Assembly: GCA_001051155.2 (NCBI GenBank)
Contig: JYIP02000006.1
Location: forward strand, 3,348,001 to 3,412,000
DNA length: 64,000 bases
Source of the DNA: Chrysoporthe austroafricana
Lineage: Eukaryota; Ascomycota; Sordariomycetes; Diaporthales; Cryphonectriaceae
Direction: 5' to 3'
Of the stretch, positions 22,405-33,874 are shown in pieces. The notes below the pieces were generated by a model, which did no database searches, was not told the DNA's origin, and worked only from the letters and a program-made list of their open reading frames with translations. Position numbers and translations under genes: made by a program. Each line of letters begins with the position of its first letter. Positions within the stretch are counted from its first letter, which is position 1.

Positions 22405-24421
22405 GATGCTCTCTGTTCGTCTGCAGCACCCAGCAGGGTCATGTCATGACGGGCTGGAGGAGAAGAGACGAGCAGAGGTATGTGTGTGTGTAGTATGTGT
22501 ACGGGTCAGCAGCCTGGGGGACGGGGGGGGGGGAGAGAGCGGTAGATGGGTTATTTTTATTCTACGCAGCCCCGGGGAGACCCTCGCACGCCCGTTGTCT
22601 GAGCCGATCTGGCCACGGCGGTGGAGTCGCTGGGCTTCGCCCAAGATTGGGATTGCGTGGCCCACGCAGCTCCGCCATGCCCGGACGCTGGCCCTGGCTC
22701 TGATCTGCGCGGCGGCCCTCCTCGCTGCAAATTTGCAAGCATCGACCCCCCTGGGCCCCGACGACTAAGTTGGTGTGGTGGGCCTCTGCGGTGTCAGACC
22801 CGGCTGGGCGGCACACGTGGTGTGGGTGGGCGGTCCGGAAGGACGATGGGCTGGCTAATACTATATAGTAGCAGCTATTTTGGCGCAGTCAACGGTCGAC
22901 GAAAGTTCGTCGTCGCACTACGCGGTAGCTCTCTCAACGGCCGCGGGCGAAGACGGCGCGTGGTGATAGTCCCGCTAGCCTCCAGCCCTGCTGGGCTTCA
23001 GCCCGACGAAGCCCCGTCGTCGTATTGCAAGATGAAGAACACTTTCGAGTAATGTTGCACTGGATCGATACGGTCACAACCCCCCGTTCCGGACCCCTGA
23101 TCAGGCCATGCGCAGCCTCAGGGGGGAGGGCCAGGCCAGAAACGGCTCGTGCCTCGCCTCGACAGCTTGCTACGATGGCCCGTCCTGCGATCCCGGCGAG
23201 CGATCGCACCGAGATCGCGAAGGGCCTGCTGGAAATCGGCGAGGCGGTGGGCCTTGCAAATCTTCACAATATCGGGTGTATCGTCGCGGCAGGTCAGAAG
23301 CACGGACGCAGATGTACAGGAAATTTCAATAGTTGATTGCTCGCCAGATTGCCTCTAGCAGCGCAGGTCGGCCTTGTACATACTAAACCCCCCTGGCGCC
23401 AGCGACGAGGCGCAGCGGTTCTAAGTAGTGATCAGCGTAAGCTAGAGGGGTGCGACAGCGTCGCTGCGTGACTGCTTCGTCGTTTGCCTCGGGAGATGAA
23501 CAGCCTGTGGGCCTGGTTTCGGCACTCGTGCTGGTGGCGCTCTTGGCTCTTTGCCAGTAGCAAACTCAATCTTGTGAGCTTGACTATTAAAGCGGTTCGT
23601 TCGGTGCAGCACGAGCCGCGATGTGGCCTGCATGGTCTCGACCTCCGAGGTTCCCACATGTGCAGCACAACCCGGCTCAGAGATCCAGAGCGAAGAGAGC
23701 AGTGCACTACGTTGGCTAAGCCGGGAGGGTTATGTCTGTCGATGCTCTACTACCGGCAAGAATTTGGACCTGGAGAAGCTGGTGAGGCATGGCACTGTGA
23801 ACAACGACGAAGGTTTCCAAACGCTTACCCTGGACAGGGGATGGCTGCCAGTCCAATAGCACCTTGACGCAAATATGTATGAGTAAATGCAACACAGCCC
23901 ACGCAAAATCACGTACCGGGAATGCTATCATAGGCACCGATCAACAGAAGCACGGGCGTATAGTAATAAGGGAAATAAACGGTAGTCCATAGAAACCGTT
24001 GGAGGGATGTCTGTTTCAATAATAATAATAAAAAATTCAAGAAAGAAAAAAGGTAAAGTAATGCAATACTGTTACTCAGACTAACAGCCTAGGTCCAATC
24101 GCTTCCTGTGACTATACAGGCGTATATAGTATTAATTCCTAAGTACTCTTCCCCTGAGCACATCATGTAAACCGATAATCCGGCGAGCGCATGATGCAGA
24201 CCAATGAGGAGCTGCGAGTACCAAGGCCTCCGGCGCTTGGTTGGCGTCTTTAGTGCAGCTGACAGGCCAGGCAGAAACAAGACAAAAACAGTTAATTAGC
24301 TCCAGGACTTCACAGCTGACGGTCTCGCGGGGACATACAACCGCTCTCATCCGCGCGCCTCGCTATTACCAAACTCTTCGACCACCTCAGACGATCCCCA
24401 TTACGAATACTCATTACTTGG
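22405..24421. other. Intergenic, entry into AT-richer island
   Basis: About 2 kb. It has a G-run near 22523 and then falling GC. Small frames on both strands at 23100-23860 look mildly protein-like but are broken and match no family I know. They may be gene remnants. 24010-24060 is A-rich. Confidence 0.4.
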
Positions 24422-26503
24422 ATGTCAGCGCAGATCCGCTGTTCCAGCATGGACAGCCTTCAGGACGTCGCTACTAAGCGATGCCATATCTGCCTCTTCG
24501 TGCTTCGTCCTGAAGCACAAGCCCGGAACTCCGACCAAAACAGCCAAGACCTGGCGTGGCTGGACGCAAACCACAACAGATCTCGCGCCGACATTGAGAG
24601 ATCCGCGAACAGAGGGTGTGACACTTGTCGTCGCATCCTGGCTTTTCTGGACTCTCATGGGGAAGAACGCCATGATTGGAGGCTCTCGTGGCGACGCTAT
24701 GCACCAACAGCACTTAGCTTTGGCCGGTACAATGACAGAGAGATTGAGCTCTTTGTGGCGCCAGAAGTGGACATAGATACTGCCAAAACCCATCACGTGC
24801 GAATGGTCCGGGGATCCGAGTTCAACGCCGCCACAGGCAGCGAGGAAACACTTCGCCAAGCCCGGGAATGGCTGCATTGCTGCAAATCTCATGCGAATTG
24901 TACAGTCCGCGACGTTGGGTTCGTTCCGACCAGACTGCTGCGTATCGAGGCCGAGGGCGGCGTATCGCTCCGGCTTGTAGAGGATGTCCCTCCCGGTTCT
25001 GTCGAATACGCCACGCTCAGTCACCGGTGGAGCCTAGAGACTGAAGCTATCTCGCTGCAGCGTGCGAATTATGATTCCCGCAGGGACCGCGGCATACCTC
25101 TCTGCGAGCTCCCTCGGATGCTGCAGGACGTCGTCCACGTTCTGCGCTACCTCCAGATCGGATACATATGGATCGACTGCCTATGTATTATCCAAGACGA
25201 CGAAGACCAGGCAGATTGGAAATCGGAAGCCGGTAAGATGGGGTCCATCTACAAGAATTCATTTCTTACGATAGCGGCAACCTGGTGCCATGGCAGCAAC
25301 CAAAGCCTGTTCAGTACGAACGAGACATATTCAACGACATATATTACCGAGCTCGACGGTCTACCCATAAAGATCCGGAGGAAGCGCCCACATGACTACA
25401 TGCGAGAGTATAACTTCAAGCCAAAGAGGATCAAGTCGGAGTTCCCTCTTCTTTCTCGGGGCTGGGTCTACCAGGAACAGCTCCTCTCGCCGCGCATGCT
25501 CCATTTTACAAGCAACGAGATCTTTTGGCAGTGCAACGAAAGCCACGCCTGTCAGTGCGGCGCATTAACCGCCGGGGAGCCAGGCCTCAGCTTGAGCACC
25601 ACCGGTAATCGAAAAGTCCAGTCGAGAAGCTGGGAGGACATCGCCCAGGACTACGCGGGCCGGATGTTTACCTTTGAGGAGGACAGGCTCCCTGCGCTTG
25701 CTGGTATCGCCAAGGCGTTCAACGAGTCCAGACAGTGGACATATGTCTGTGGGATGTGTAAGAGGCCGGCCCCCCTCAGTTCCTCAAACACCTTGGCTGC
25801 TTTCACATGACCGAAATTGCCGCCTGACGATCTGACTGCAGGGAAAGAGGAGCTCCATCGGATGCTGCCATGGGCACGAGAATACGAGGAACTGCCCGAC
25901 AAACGCCCTGAGGCCCGCTTCCCCACGTGGTCAGTGGTTCCATCCGCCGGTGCGTTCTGGCTGCAGCACGCATGGAAATCGAGAAAGGAAAGCGGGCTGG
26001 ACCCCAGCTTTGAGATCGGGGATGTCGACGTTGTCTACCGCGGCGATCCCAGCAACATCGACCCTTACCTTGGGGACGTTTCGAGGGCCTCCTTAACCCT
26101 GACGGGGCGGACGTTCCCAGCGACCTTGATCTATGGCGAGGACTGCCTGGACCGGGACGAAATTGGCTACTGTTTCCCGGAGTGGAAATCCAGGCCTTAT
26201 GGTGTGCGCGCAACAGGCCGGGTGATGCAGATATACCCAGACTTCAGGCTGGACGGCGTTGTTGCGTCCGGGTCGAGCGTTGTATGCCTCATACACTCTT
26301 GGCGCCCTCTTCTCGCGATCTCACCACAGTTCCCAACAGAACATGTTTCATTGTGTTTTGTCCTGCGCCGCGTCGACAGGAAGGATGTATCAGATAGGCA
26401 TACCTACGAGCGCCTGGGTGTTTTGACTAGATTTGACGGTTGCTCTCTGACTAAGGCCTGGGTGAAGGAGAACACGAAAAGGATGAAAGTAGTGCTGGTA
26501 TGA
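24422..26503 (+). CDS. HET-domain (heterokaryon incompatibility) protein, intact
   Basis: Exons 24422-25757 and 25842-26503. The intron is GTAAGA...CTGCAG, and the split Trp codon rebuilds YVCGMWKEELHRMLPW, the usual end of this HET subfamily. The model gives 665 residues. HET proteins trigger cell death after fusion of genetically unlike hyphae, or otherwise act as innate-immunity effectors. The HET domain is at about 194-375 with VEYATLSHRW, GYIWIDCLCIIQDDEDQ, AGKMGSIYKNSFLTIAA and SRGWVYQEQLLSPRMLHF, so all three HET boxes are readable. The N-terminus has two Cys pairs (CHIC at 21-24, CDTC at 66-69) that may bind metal. A second in-frame ATG at 24449 could be the true start. Coding GC is clearly lower than in genes outside the island. 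The partner gene that would define an incompatibility system is not evident, unless it is the adjacent HET gene. Confidence 0.92.
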
Positions 26504-26982
26504 GGTCTGCTGTGCATAGCAGAAAGGACGACTAGCTTGCGCCTGGAACGCAAACGGGCTTGCTTTCGATAATAACGAGGTAGCCTGGTTGTACTATATA
26601 CAACACCTTTGCCCTGGGAGACGCCGAATAATCGTTGAAAACTCCAGCTTATGGTCTGCCCGATCTGGTTCCTCCATTTGCCGCACGTGACCCTCCATCT
26701 CTTGTCGAATCTTCGCAACAACAAATAGAGAGCTGTTATACAACAAATGATGAGATCATTGACCCCGCCCCAGAGCCTTACTGTCGTTCCATAGTTCACG
26801 CCCACTGTCCACCGTGACACCATTCACCTTTATACTCGGCCTGTCCAGACATATCGAGCTTATTATCGTGGTATTCGAATGTCGATATGTTCTTATTCTT
26901 TCTATAGTTTTTGAACAATTGGCTGATCAGCATCTTCGTTTTGCCCCATAAACTCACCCAGAAAGAACCACAGAGAAGGAGC
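26504..26982. other. Spacer between the two HET genes
   Basis: About 480 AT-rich bases. It is presumably terminator of the first and promoter of the second HET gene. Nothing else seen. Confidence 0.6.
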
Positions 26983-29178
26983 ATGGCCTCGTACGCATAT
27001 TCACCATTAAATACAGATAAAGAAGAGATCAGACTTCTGCATCTGTTGCCCGGCTCTTTCGAGGAGGATATCAAGTTCAGAATCGTCCATGCGCCGCTCC
27101 CGGGCCCTGCTGTCGCTCCGTCCCGCAGGTTGTCCCTCGCCCAGATTCGACATACCCTTCCTTCAGGCTGGCACGTTCTGGAATCAATTGAGGGCCCGTA
27201 CTTTTTCTGGAGGTCGGGCGGCTTGAATACATGGAGTCATCCTGACCGGCACATCGACCCCGCGCTGTACAGGCTGGCCGACGAGCCAGACTACGAACCA
27301 AGATATGAAGCCTTGTCATATACCTGGGGCCCGCCAGGTAACGAAACTATGGCCCAAATAATAACTCAATCGGATGAGTCGCAACGAACAGATTTTACGG
27401 CGCCGTTCGAAATACGTCCCAACCTCGCGTCCGCCCTCAGGCACTTACGACACCCTGACAAGAGCCGGACTTTGTGGATAGACGCTATATGCATCAACCA
27501 GGGTGACATCGAGGAGAGAAATGCTCAGGTAAAGCGAATGGCCAGGATCTACTCGCTCGCCCAAAAGGTTGTTGTTTGGCTTGGAGAAGAGTCGGCAGAT
27601 AGTCAACACGCCATTGAAACTCTACGGTTCCTGGCCGAGCAAGTTGTGTGGGCGGAAGACCTACAGACAGGCGATGCCCCCAGTGCTACTGAACCGACGT
27701 GGTGTTATACCGGGGCCCCATTGCCATACGATGAAAAAACTTGGACATCACTAACGTCCTTGTTCAAGCGCGAATGGTTTGATCGCGTATGGATCCTCTA
27801 GGAAGCAGCACTGGCGAACCGTTATTCGATCGCCCAATGCGGTCGTGACTCTATCTCATGGTTTTCAATGCGCAGGGCGATATTATCGCTTGATGGAAGA
27901 GAGGGCGCCCCGCAGGATCTGCTCAAATTAATGCAAGTGCTGAGAATAGGAGCCTACCCGAGATCCCTTTTGAACCTCTCTCGGCTTCTCCTTCGGACGA
28001 GGAGCTGCGGATGCACCGACCTGAGAGACAAGATATACGGCATTCTAAGCGTCGCACCCCCGGCAGTGAGCAACCTCATAACACCACAGTACACTCTGCC
28101 GGTGGCCGATGTGTATCTGAGCACCTTCATGGCAGCACTCAAAACAACCAAACGGCTAGATCTCCTCCTGCATTGCGATCTCGAGGATCGGCTTGACGGG
28201 GGTCCAAGCTGGGTACCAAATTGGGGCTATAGACCCATCCACTATATAACTCACGTCTCAAGCGGCGACAGGGCAGCTTCCGGGGTCTCTGCTGCCCTTG
28301 CAAGCTTGCAGGGCGACGCGGGAAGCCGGCTCACAGTCTCAGGGCTACAGGTCTCCCGTATCGAATTGCTTACTTCTGCTCCAGACCTGGTGAAGGATAA
28401 TCGAGTGCAGGGAGTTCTTGAAGATGCGTCCCCGTCGGGAACGAGCCGAAACGCGGCCCAGTACGTGACAGGAGGCACAGAACTAGAGGCGGTCTTGGAA
28501 GTATTGTACAATGGAAACACACGAGATAGGTACCCGGACTGCCCAGCGTTTGAGACGATAGAGAGCATCCATGCAAGATTCTCTGCCGTTACTCGTGAAC
28601 GAACCAATATTAGAGGCTTGGAGCCATTGAAAACCGACCACCGGGTGTTTTTCAGGGCTCAGGGCGGCTACATCGGCGCAGGTCCAGCTGGAACGCAGAT
28701 AGGTGCGCCATGAAAGCTAAATGGGTATCATTCAGGCAAGCACTGACAGATTCTACAACTAGGCGATTGCATCTGTATCTTTTTGGGCTGCACGATGCCT
28801 ATGTTATTGAGACCAATCAGTTCTGGAACTGAATACCTAATAGTCGGGCCGTGCTTCGTTCACGGCATCATGGATGGCGAAACTATCCTAGGCGCTATAC
28901 CACGAGGCTGGAAGATACACCTGAACACGCATGACGGCTGGTTGGTGCCGTCATATTTCGACACACAAACGAAACGATACGCGGGCGAGGACCCTCGTTT
29001 GCCCCCACTACCAGCCGAATGGGAGCGAGTTACGAGAACAAGGGCGAGCAATGATCCTTTGCAGGTGGGGTACTTCAAGAATAAGCTATCTGGGGAGGTG
29101 ATCAACTCAGATCCCAGACTGTCCAAGGCGGTACTGCAAGACCGGGGTATCAAGCTACATGATTTTGCCTTAGTATAG
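26983..29178 (+). pseudogene. Second HET-domain gene, interrupted by an in-frame TAG at codon 273
   Basis: Exons 26983-28702 and 28763-29178 (60-nt intron GTGCGC...AACTAG, phase 1) give 712 codons. The junction rebuilds GTQIGDCICIFLGC, the usual C-terminal HET-protein motif. The HET domain is at about 104-290: YEALSYTWGPPG, LWIDAICINQGDIEERN, ARIYSLAQKVVVWLGEES, then REWFDRVWIL, stop, EAALANR. Relatives read R-x-W-V/I-x-Q-E here, so the TAG at 27799-27801 sits exactly on the invariant Gln. CAG to TAG is one C-to-T change in a CpA context. Downstream the same frame stays open for another 439 codons with conserved motifs (CGRDSISWF, LRDKIYGILS, PQYTLPVADVY), so decay is recent or the stop is bypassed. 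As read, translation ends after 272 residues, inside the HET domain. The subfamily differs from the upstream gene, so this is not a simple duplicate. Confidence 0.88.
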
Positions 29179-29418
29179 TCTTCTTTACCCTCATGATTCG
29201 AATGTCTTTCGGGAAATGGGCCTAGGGTAGCAGAAATAGGCCCAGCGATTGTGGCGCGACTTTAAAGCAGAGTGTTGGTTTCTGTGCTAGTTAGTAATAT
29301 TCTCCTAATGTATGACATTATACTCTAGCCTTTATGTGATATTAATAAAACTTTGCTATCCACAATGCTAAGTCCCTGTGAGGCGCCTTGAAATAGTGCC
29401 CCTCCCGCCGACGAGATC

Positions 29419-31364
29419 TCAACAAGTATATTCTACCTCCAGGTTGACGGCGGGCACGCCCTCAAACCCTGCGGGCACGGCATACGAGACGTTGTAGTAG
29501 TAGTGGTCCTCCAGCGTCGAGGTCGAGGCCGTGACGGGCAGTCTCTCCAGGCCCGGCGCCGAGACGTTGACGCGCAGGCAGGGCAGGTCCTCGAGCCCCG
29601 CGACCGTGTTCCCGGCGAGCGTCCAGCCCGGCGGGATCCCGCTCACCGCGAACGTGAAGATATCCGTGCCGTCCTGCGTGGCGTTCGGGTACGACACGGC
29701 CAGCGTGCCGGGCCCGGCCACGGCGTCGACCGTCGACGCCGACGGGTACAGCGAGAAGAAGCCCACGTAGGGCGTCGGCGTGCGTGCCGGGTCCGACGCC
29801 CAGTGCACGATGGCCGGCACGAACTGCGCGCCGCGGTTCGCCGTCTCGGCGAGCGACTCCCCGCCGATCATGACCTCGGCCGAGACCCACGACGTCGCGA
29901 CGCGCAGCACGTCCGTGAAGAGGGACTCGCGGATGGTGCGGCGCAGGAGGCGCGAGCCGGCCCAGCGGCCCGTCGCGCGCAGCGCCGCCGCCGTGTCGTC
30001 CGCGAGGCACGACGCCGCGGCGTCCATGACCTGCGCGAGCGCCGCGCCCTGCGCCACGTCGTACAGGACGTCGGCCTCGCCGTAGGGCGGCTGGCCGCCG
30101 TACTCGCGGCCGAAGAGCCCCCACCACCAGAGGGAGAGGACGGCCGAGTGCGCCGTCATGTCGCGGGTGTAGGCGCGGTCGTAGGGCCCGGCCAGGTTGC
30201 GCAGGTAGGGGTTGTAGTGGGCGGCGATGTCGCGCCACAGCGCGGTGAGGATGGGCCGCGCGTTGGCCGTCATGGTGGCGCCGGGGGGCCCGTAGGCGAT
30301 GTTCGCGGCCAGCGCCCAGATGTCCATGCCGTAGTAGGTCGGCGCGTTGTACTCGCCGAGCGTGTCGGAGCCGTTGGCCTGGAAGAGCGCCAGGAGCGCG
30401 GCCCCCTGCTCGTTGGCGAAGTCGATGAAGGTCGCGTTGTTGCGGCGGGCCCCGATCCAGCCGACCGTCAGGCAGCGCATCAGGCCCGGGTTCGAGTACG
30501 CCAGGATGAGGTTGTCGCCGGGCGGGTAGCTGCCGTTGCGCCGGATCTCGCCCACCGCGGCCGTCTCGAGGGCGTCCTCGATGCGGCCCACCAGGTCGTC
30601 GCCGAGGAGGTCTGAGTAGAGCTCTACGACCTGGACGAGCTGGGTGCTGGATGGGAAGTCAGCCCAGGTGCGTCTCGGGACAGGGAGGCGGAGACTGCGT
30701 ACCCGACGAATTCTCTCCAGTTGGGATCATACGTGGTCTGATGAAAACTGCCATCAGTACCCGGTATGGGAGAAGCTGGGCTGTACAGCGCGTCTCACAT
30801 ATATCTCAGGGGGCCAGTAGGAAGAGTTGGCCGTCGGCACAGGACCGTCCAGAGTGACCTTGTAAGTCCCGTACCAAGCGGAATCATAGTCCTCCGTCAT
30901 CTGGGCTCGCAGGCTGTGACGCAGGCGTGAGAAAGAAACACCTCTCAGGGGAACTGGTTTTCCCTCACATGTTCTCGATCGCGGCCTTCGCGTTCTCGAC
31001 GTCGTTCCCCTGGTTGCGATGAAGCAGCCCAGCGGTGTACCACGCGGTGAACCTCGTGCTGAATTCTCCGGCGACCTCCTGGTACCGGATATACTTGTAG
31101 TAGTCGTCAAACCTCAAGTCCTGCACCTGCATGGAGTAGTCAAAGAGGCTCTGGGCGGCTGCGAGCAGGGTGTCAGCAGAACGGCACCGGACCCAGAGGA
31201 GATCGAGATGTGACATCTATCTGCCTACCTGCTGAGAGGGTTCTCGTCGAGTTGCTGAGGGCCGCCGCGGCGGTGACCGGACGGACCACGGCACCGGATG
31301 CCAGGAGGGCGAGCAGGGCCGCCGAGACACGGCCGGCCTGGTCGAGCACACGCATGATGGCCAC
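29419..31364 (-). CDS. Secreted protein of unknown function, probably all-helical enzyme-like fold
   Basis: A five-exon model (31364-31229, 31158-30969, 30913-30799, 30737-30703, 30646-29419) gives 567 residues with phases 1, 2, 0 and 2 all closing. The small 35-nt exon codes TTYDPNWREFVG. Signal peptide: MRVLDQAGRVSAALLALLAS with an Ala-rich end; the start may be 31364 or 31355. Several N-glycosylation sites are visible (NST, NAT, NGS, NVS). The middle has helix-rich repeats with aromatic signatures (LAYSNPGLM, NAPTYYGMD, YDRAYTRDM, LSLWWWGLFG), suggestive of an alpha/alpha-barrel as in many glycan-acting enzymes. A C-terminal beta-rich part ends VNLEVEYTC. I cannot name a family or catalytic residues. 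Next to a sugar permease, so a role in nutrient release is possible, but that is inference. Confidence 0.78.
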
Positions 31365-32079
31365 AGGTTCGAGGCGCAGGCCGCGGCAGGAGAGGCGGTG
31401 ATGCAGGACGGGAGAGGGCTGCTACCACTGCGTGAAGCCCGTCGGGCGAGCAGCGAGCCCCCCAGGACCGTGACCTTTTTATAAAGGCCTCGAGGCCCGG
31501 CATCGCGTTCCGCGCACGGCCTCGACAGCGCATATCGACCCATACCATCGCCTTGTCAACGTGACCTCGCGACCCTAGGACCATGTTCTCCATAGAGCTG
31601 CTGATCATCCGCCAATGGGGGCGCCCTCGCGGCGGGAGGACGTCGAAGGGGGGCCGGCCCCGCTGTCGGTGCCATTGTGCCGGGCGGTCTAGCTGGATCG
31701 AGGAGCAGCATTGCGGAGAAGTTGGGGTCAGTTCGGTGCTATGCACCCTGGGAATAGGGACGTGGGTCTCTGCTCGGTGTGATGCGGCTGCGAAGTTCTG
31801 GGGGGAGCGCCGAAAGATCCCACCTGGACGGGCTTCGGCAGGAGATGTCCTGTGGGGAGGAGACCAGGAGCCGCGAGGCGTATAGGCATTGCTGTTAGCC
31901 GGTCCAATAAGACGTCGAGTATATACTTAATTATCATTTACAAAAATACATATCATAAGACGCGTTATTCACATGCTGAAATGGAGACATGAATCCTGCC
32001 CAGAATACACACGCACACAAACCACCCGCATCGCCATGCAACATGAAAGACTGCAAGATACACGCAGCGGGCCCCCCGC
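31365..32079. other. Intergenic between two minus-strand genes
   Basis: About 700 bases: promoter of the secreted-protein gene and 3' flank of the permease gene. No gene seen. Confidence 0.6.
31476..31483 (-). promoter_or_regulatory. TATA-like box of the secreted-protein gene
   Basis: TATAAAAA on the minus strand, about 112-119 bases upstream of the start codon, in otherwise GC-rich DNA. Confidence 0.4.
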
Positions 32080-33874
32080 TCACGATCCCTGGCTCATCCT
32101 CTCCAGGTGCTTCGAGTCGATGTCCTGCTTGTAGTTGTCCATGACGCTGCCCGCCACGTTCTCCTCGAAGGCGTCGACCTTGGCGGTCGCGAACTTGCGC
32201 GCCGACACGCCCCGCTCGAAGAGCACGTCGAGCTCCGCGAAGGTGCGGCCGGTCGGCTCCGGGACGCGGAAGTAGGTGTAGATGATGCACAGGAAACAGA
32301 TGCCGCCCTGTTTGGGGGAAAGGGGGATGGTCAGCGACGGGGTTCCACACCGGTCAGCACTCTAGGGGGAGGGGGGGGAGAGAACCTACCCAGAAGAACC
32401 CGGCAAAGTTGCTCCAGTCCCACGCGCTCGGGTTCAGCATGTAGGGGGTGAGGACGCTGCAGATGATGCCGACGATGATGTACAGCACGCGGCCCAGGAC
32501 GACGGTCTTGATCTGCAGGCGGCGGGACGAGACCTCGGCGACGAGGGAGTAGCAGACGGTGCCGACGGTGAGCTGGTAGCACAGGGCCCAGCCGAGCATG
32601 ATGGAGCCGGTGGCGATGGAGGCCTGGTCGCGGTGGGCGGCGGGCACGAGGCCCAGGAAGCCGAGGGTGAAGAGCATGGCGCACAGGCCGCACAGGCCGT
32701 ACAGGTACAGGGCGCGGCGGCCGATGCCGAGGGTCATGAGGAACCAGGCGCCGAAGACGCCGACCATGTTCATGCCGTACTGGCCGAGGGCGAAGGCGTA
32801 CGACGAGCTCTCGCTGAGGCCGGCCTGCTCGAGGAAGTAGGTCGAGTAGTTGGAGAAGGAGTTGCCCGAGAGGTTCTGGATGGCCCAGACCATGCAGACG
32901 ATCTCGGTGCGGCGCAGGTCGTGGCCGCGGAAGCAGTCGAGGTAGCTGGCGCCGCTGGTGGTCTTCTCCTCGAGGGCGGTGGTGTGGACCATCATGGCGA
33001 CGGTCTCGTCGGCGTCGAAGTCGGCGGCGCCGCTGCGGCGGCTGGTCAGGCGCAGCAGGGCGCGCTTCGCGTCCTCGGTGCGGCCCCGGCGGACCAGCCA
33101 CCAGGGCGACTCCGGGGCGAAGAGGATGCCGAGGGCGAGGGGCAGCGGCCACATCCACTGCAGGGCGTAGGGGATGCGGTAGGCCCACTGGTCGTCGCGG
33201 CGCAGCATGGCCATGATGACGCCGATGCCGATCTCCTGGCCGAGGCCCCAGCAGAAGTTGACGTAGGTGGTCAGGTAGCCGCGCATGGAGACGGGGCAGA
33301 CCTCGGAGGCGTAGGTGATGGTCAGGGTCTGGAAGACGCCCCAGGGGATGCCGCACAGGATCTCGGCGGCGAGGAGGGTCTGGACGTTCTGGGCGGTGAA
33401 GAAGAGCGCGGTCCAGCAGGCGATGAGGCCGAGGCAGACGATGACGGTCCAGCGGTAGCCGAAGCGCTCCGAGACGAAGCCGTTGATGAGCAGGCCGATC
33501 AGCTCGCCGACGTTGGCGCCGTTGCTGAGGCCGGCCTGCCAGGGCGCCGACACCTGGTACGTGCCGTCGGCGAGCTGCGTGCCGTACTTGCGGTTGAACT
33601 GGCTGAAGGCGTAGAAGTTGTTGATGAGGCACACGTCGTAGCCCTCCATGACGATGCACGTGGAGATGAGCATGCTCCAGAAGATGGCCTTGGGGTACGT
33701 CCTGATGCCCTCGAGGAGCGTCATCTTGTGCTCCTTGTCGGCGGCCGACCTGGCGAACGCGAGGATCTTGTCGTTCCTGGTGCCGTCGTCGTCGTCGCCA
33801 GCCACGCTCTTCTCCGGAGCGGCGACGGGCGCCGGCTCCTCGTGGGCGATGACATCCTCTGCTGCCTTGGACAT
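32080..33874 (-). CDS. MFS sugar transporter, alpha-glucoside (maltose) permease type
   Basis: Exons 33874-32390 and 32307-32080 (intron GTAGGT...AACAG, phase 0) give 570 residues with about 12 helices. It resembles fungal general alpha-glucoside:H+ symporters. Visible marks: an acidic N-terminus, then the first-helix motif VMEGYDVCLINNFYAF, ERFGYRW after helix 2, PESPWWLVRRGR before the central loop, the loop motif LDCFRGHDLRRTE, and PYMLNPSAWDW near helix 11. The C-terminus has the sugar-porter signature PEPTGRTFAELDVLFE. The start at 33874 is preferred over an upstream in-frame ATG (34018) because it matches the family N-terminus. Divergent from the Zn2Cys6 regulator. Substrate (maltose-like disaccharide or other) is inferred from family only. 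Confidence 0.9.

Noticed and set aside
27784..27801. A tiny GT...AG intron (GTATGGATCCTCTAG) that would remove the HET stop in frame
   Set aside because: Fifteen bases is far below the size a spliceosome can remove, and it would delete the conserved VWI residues.
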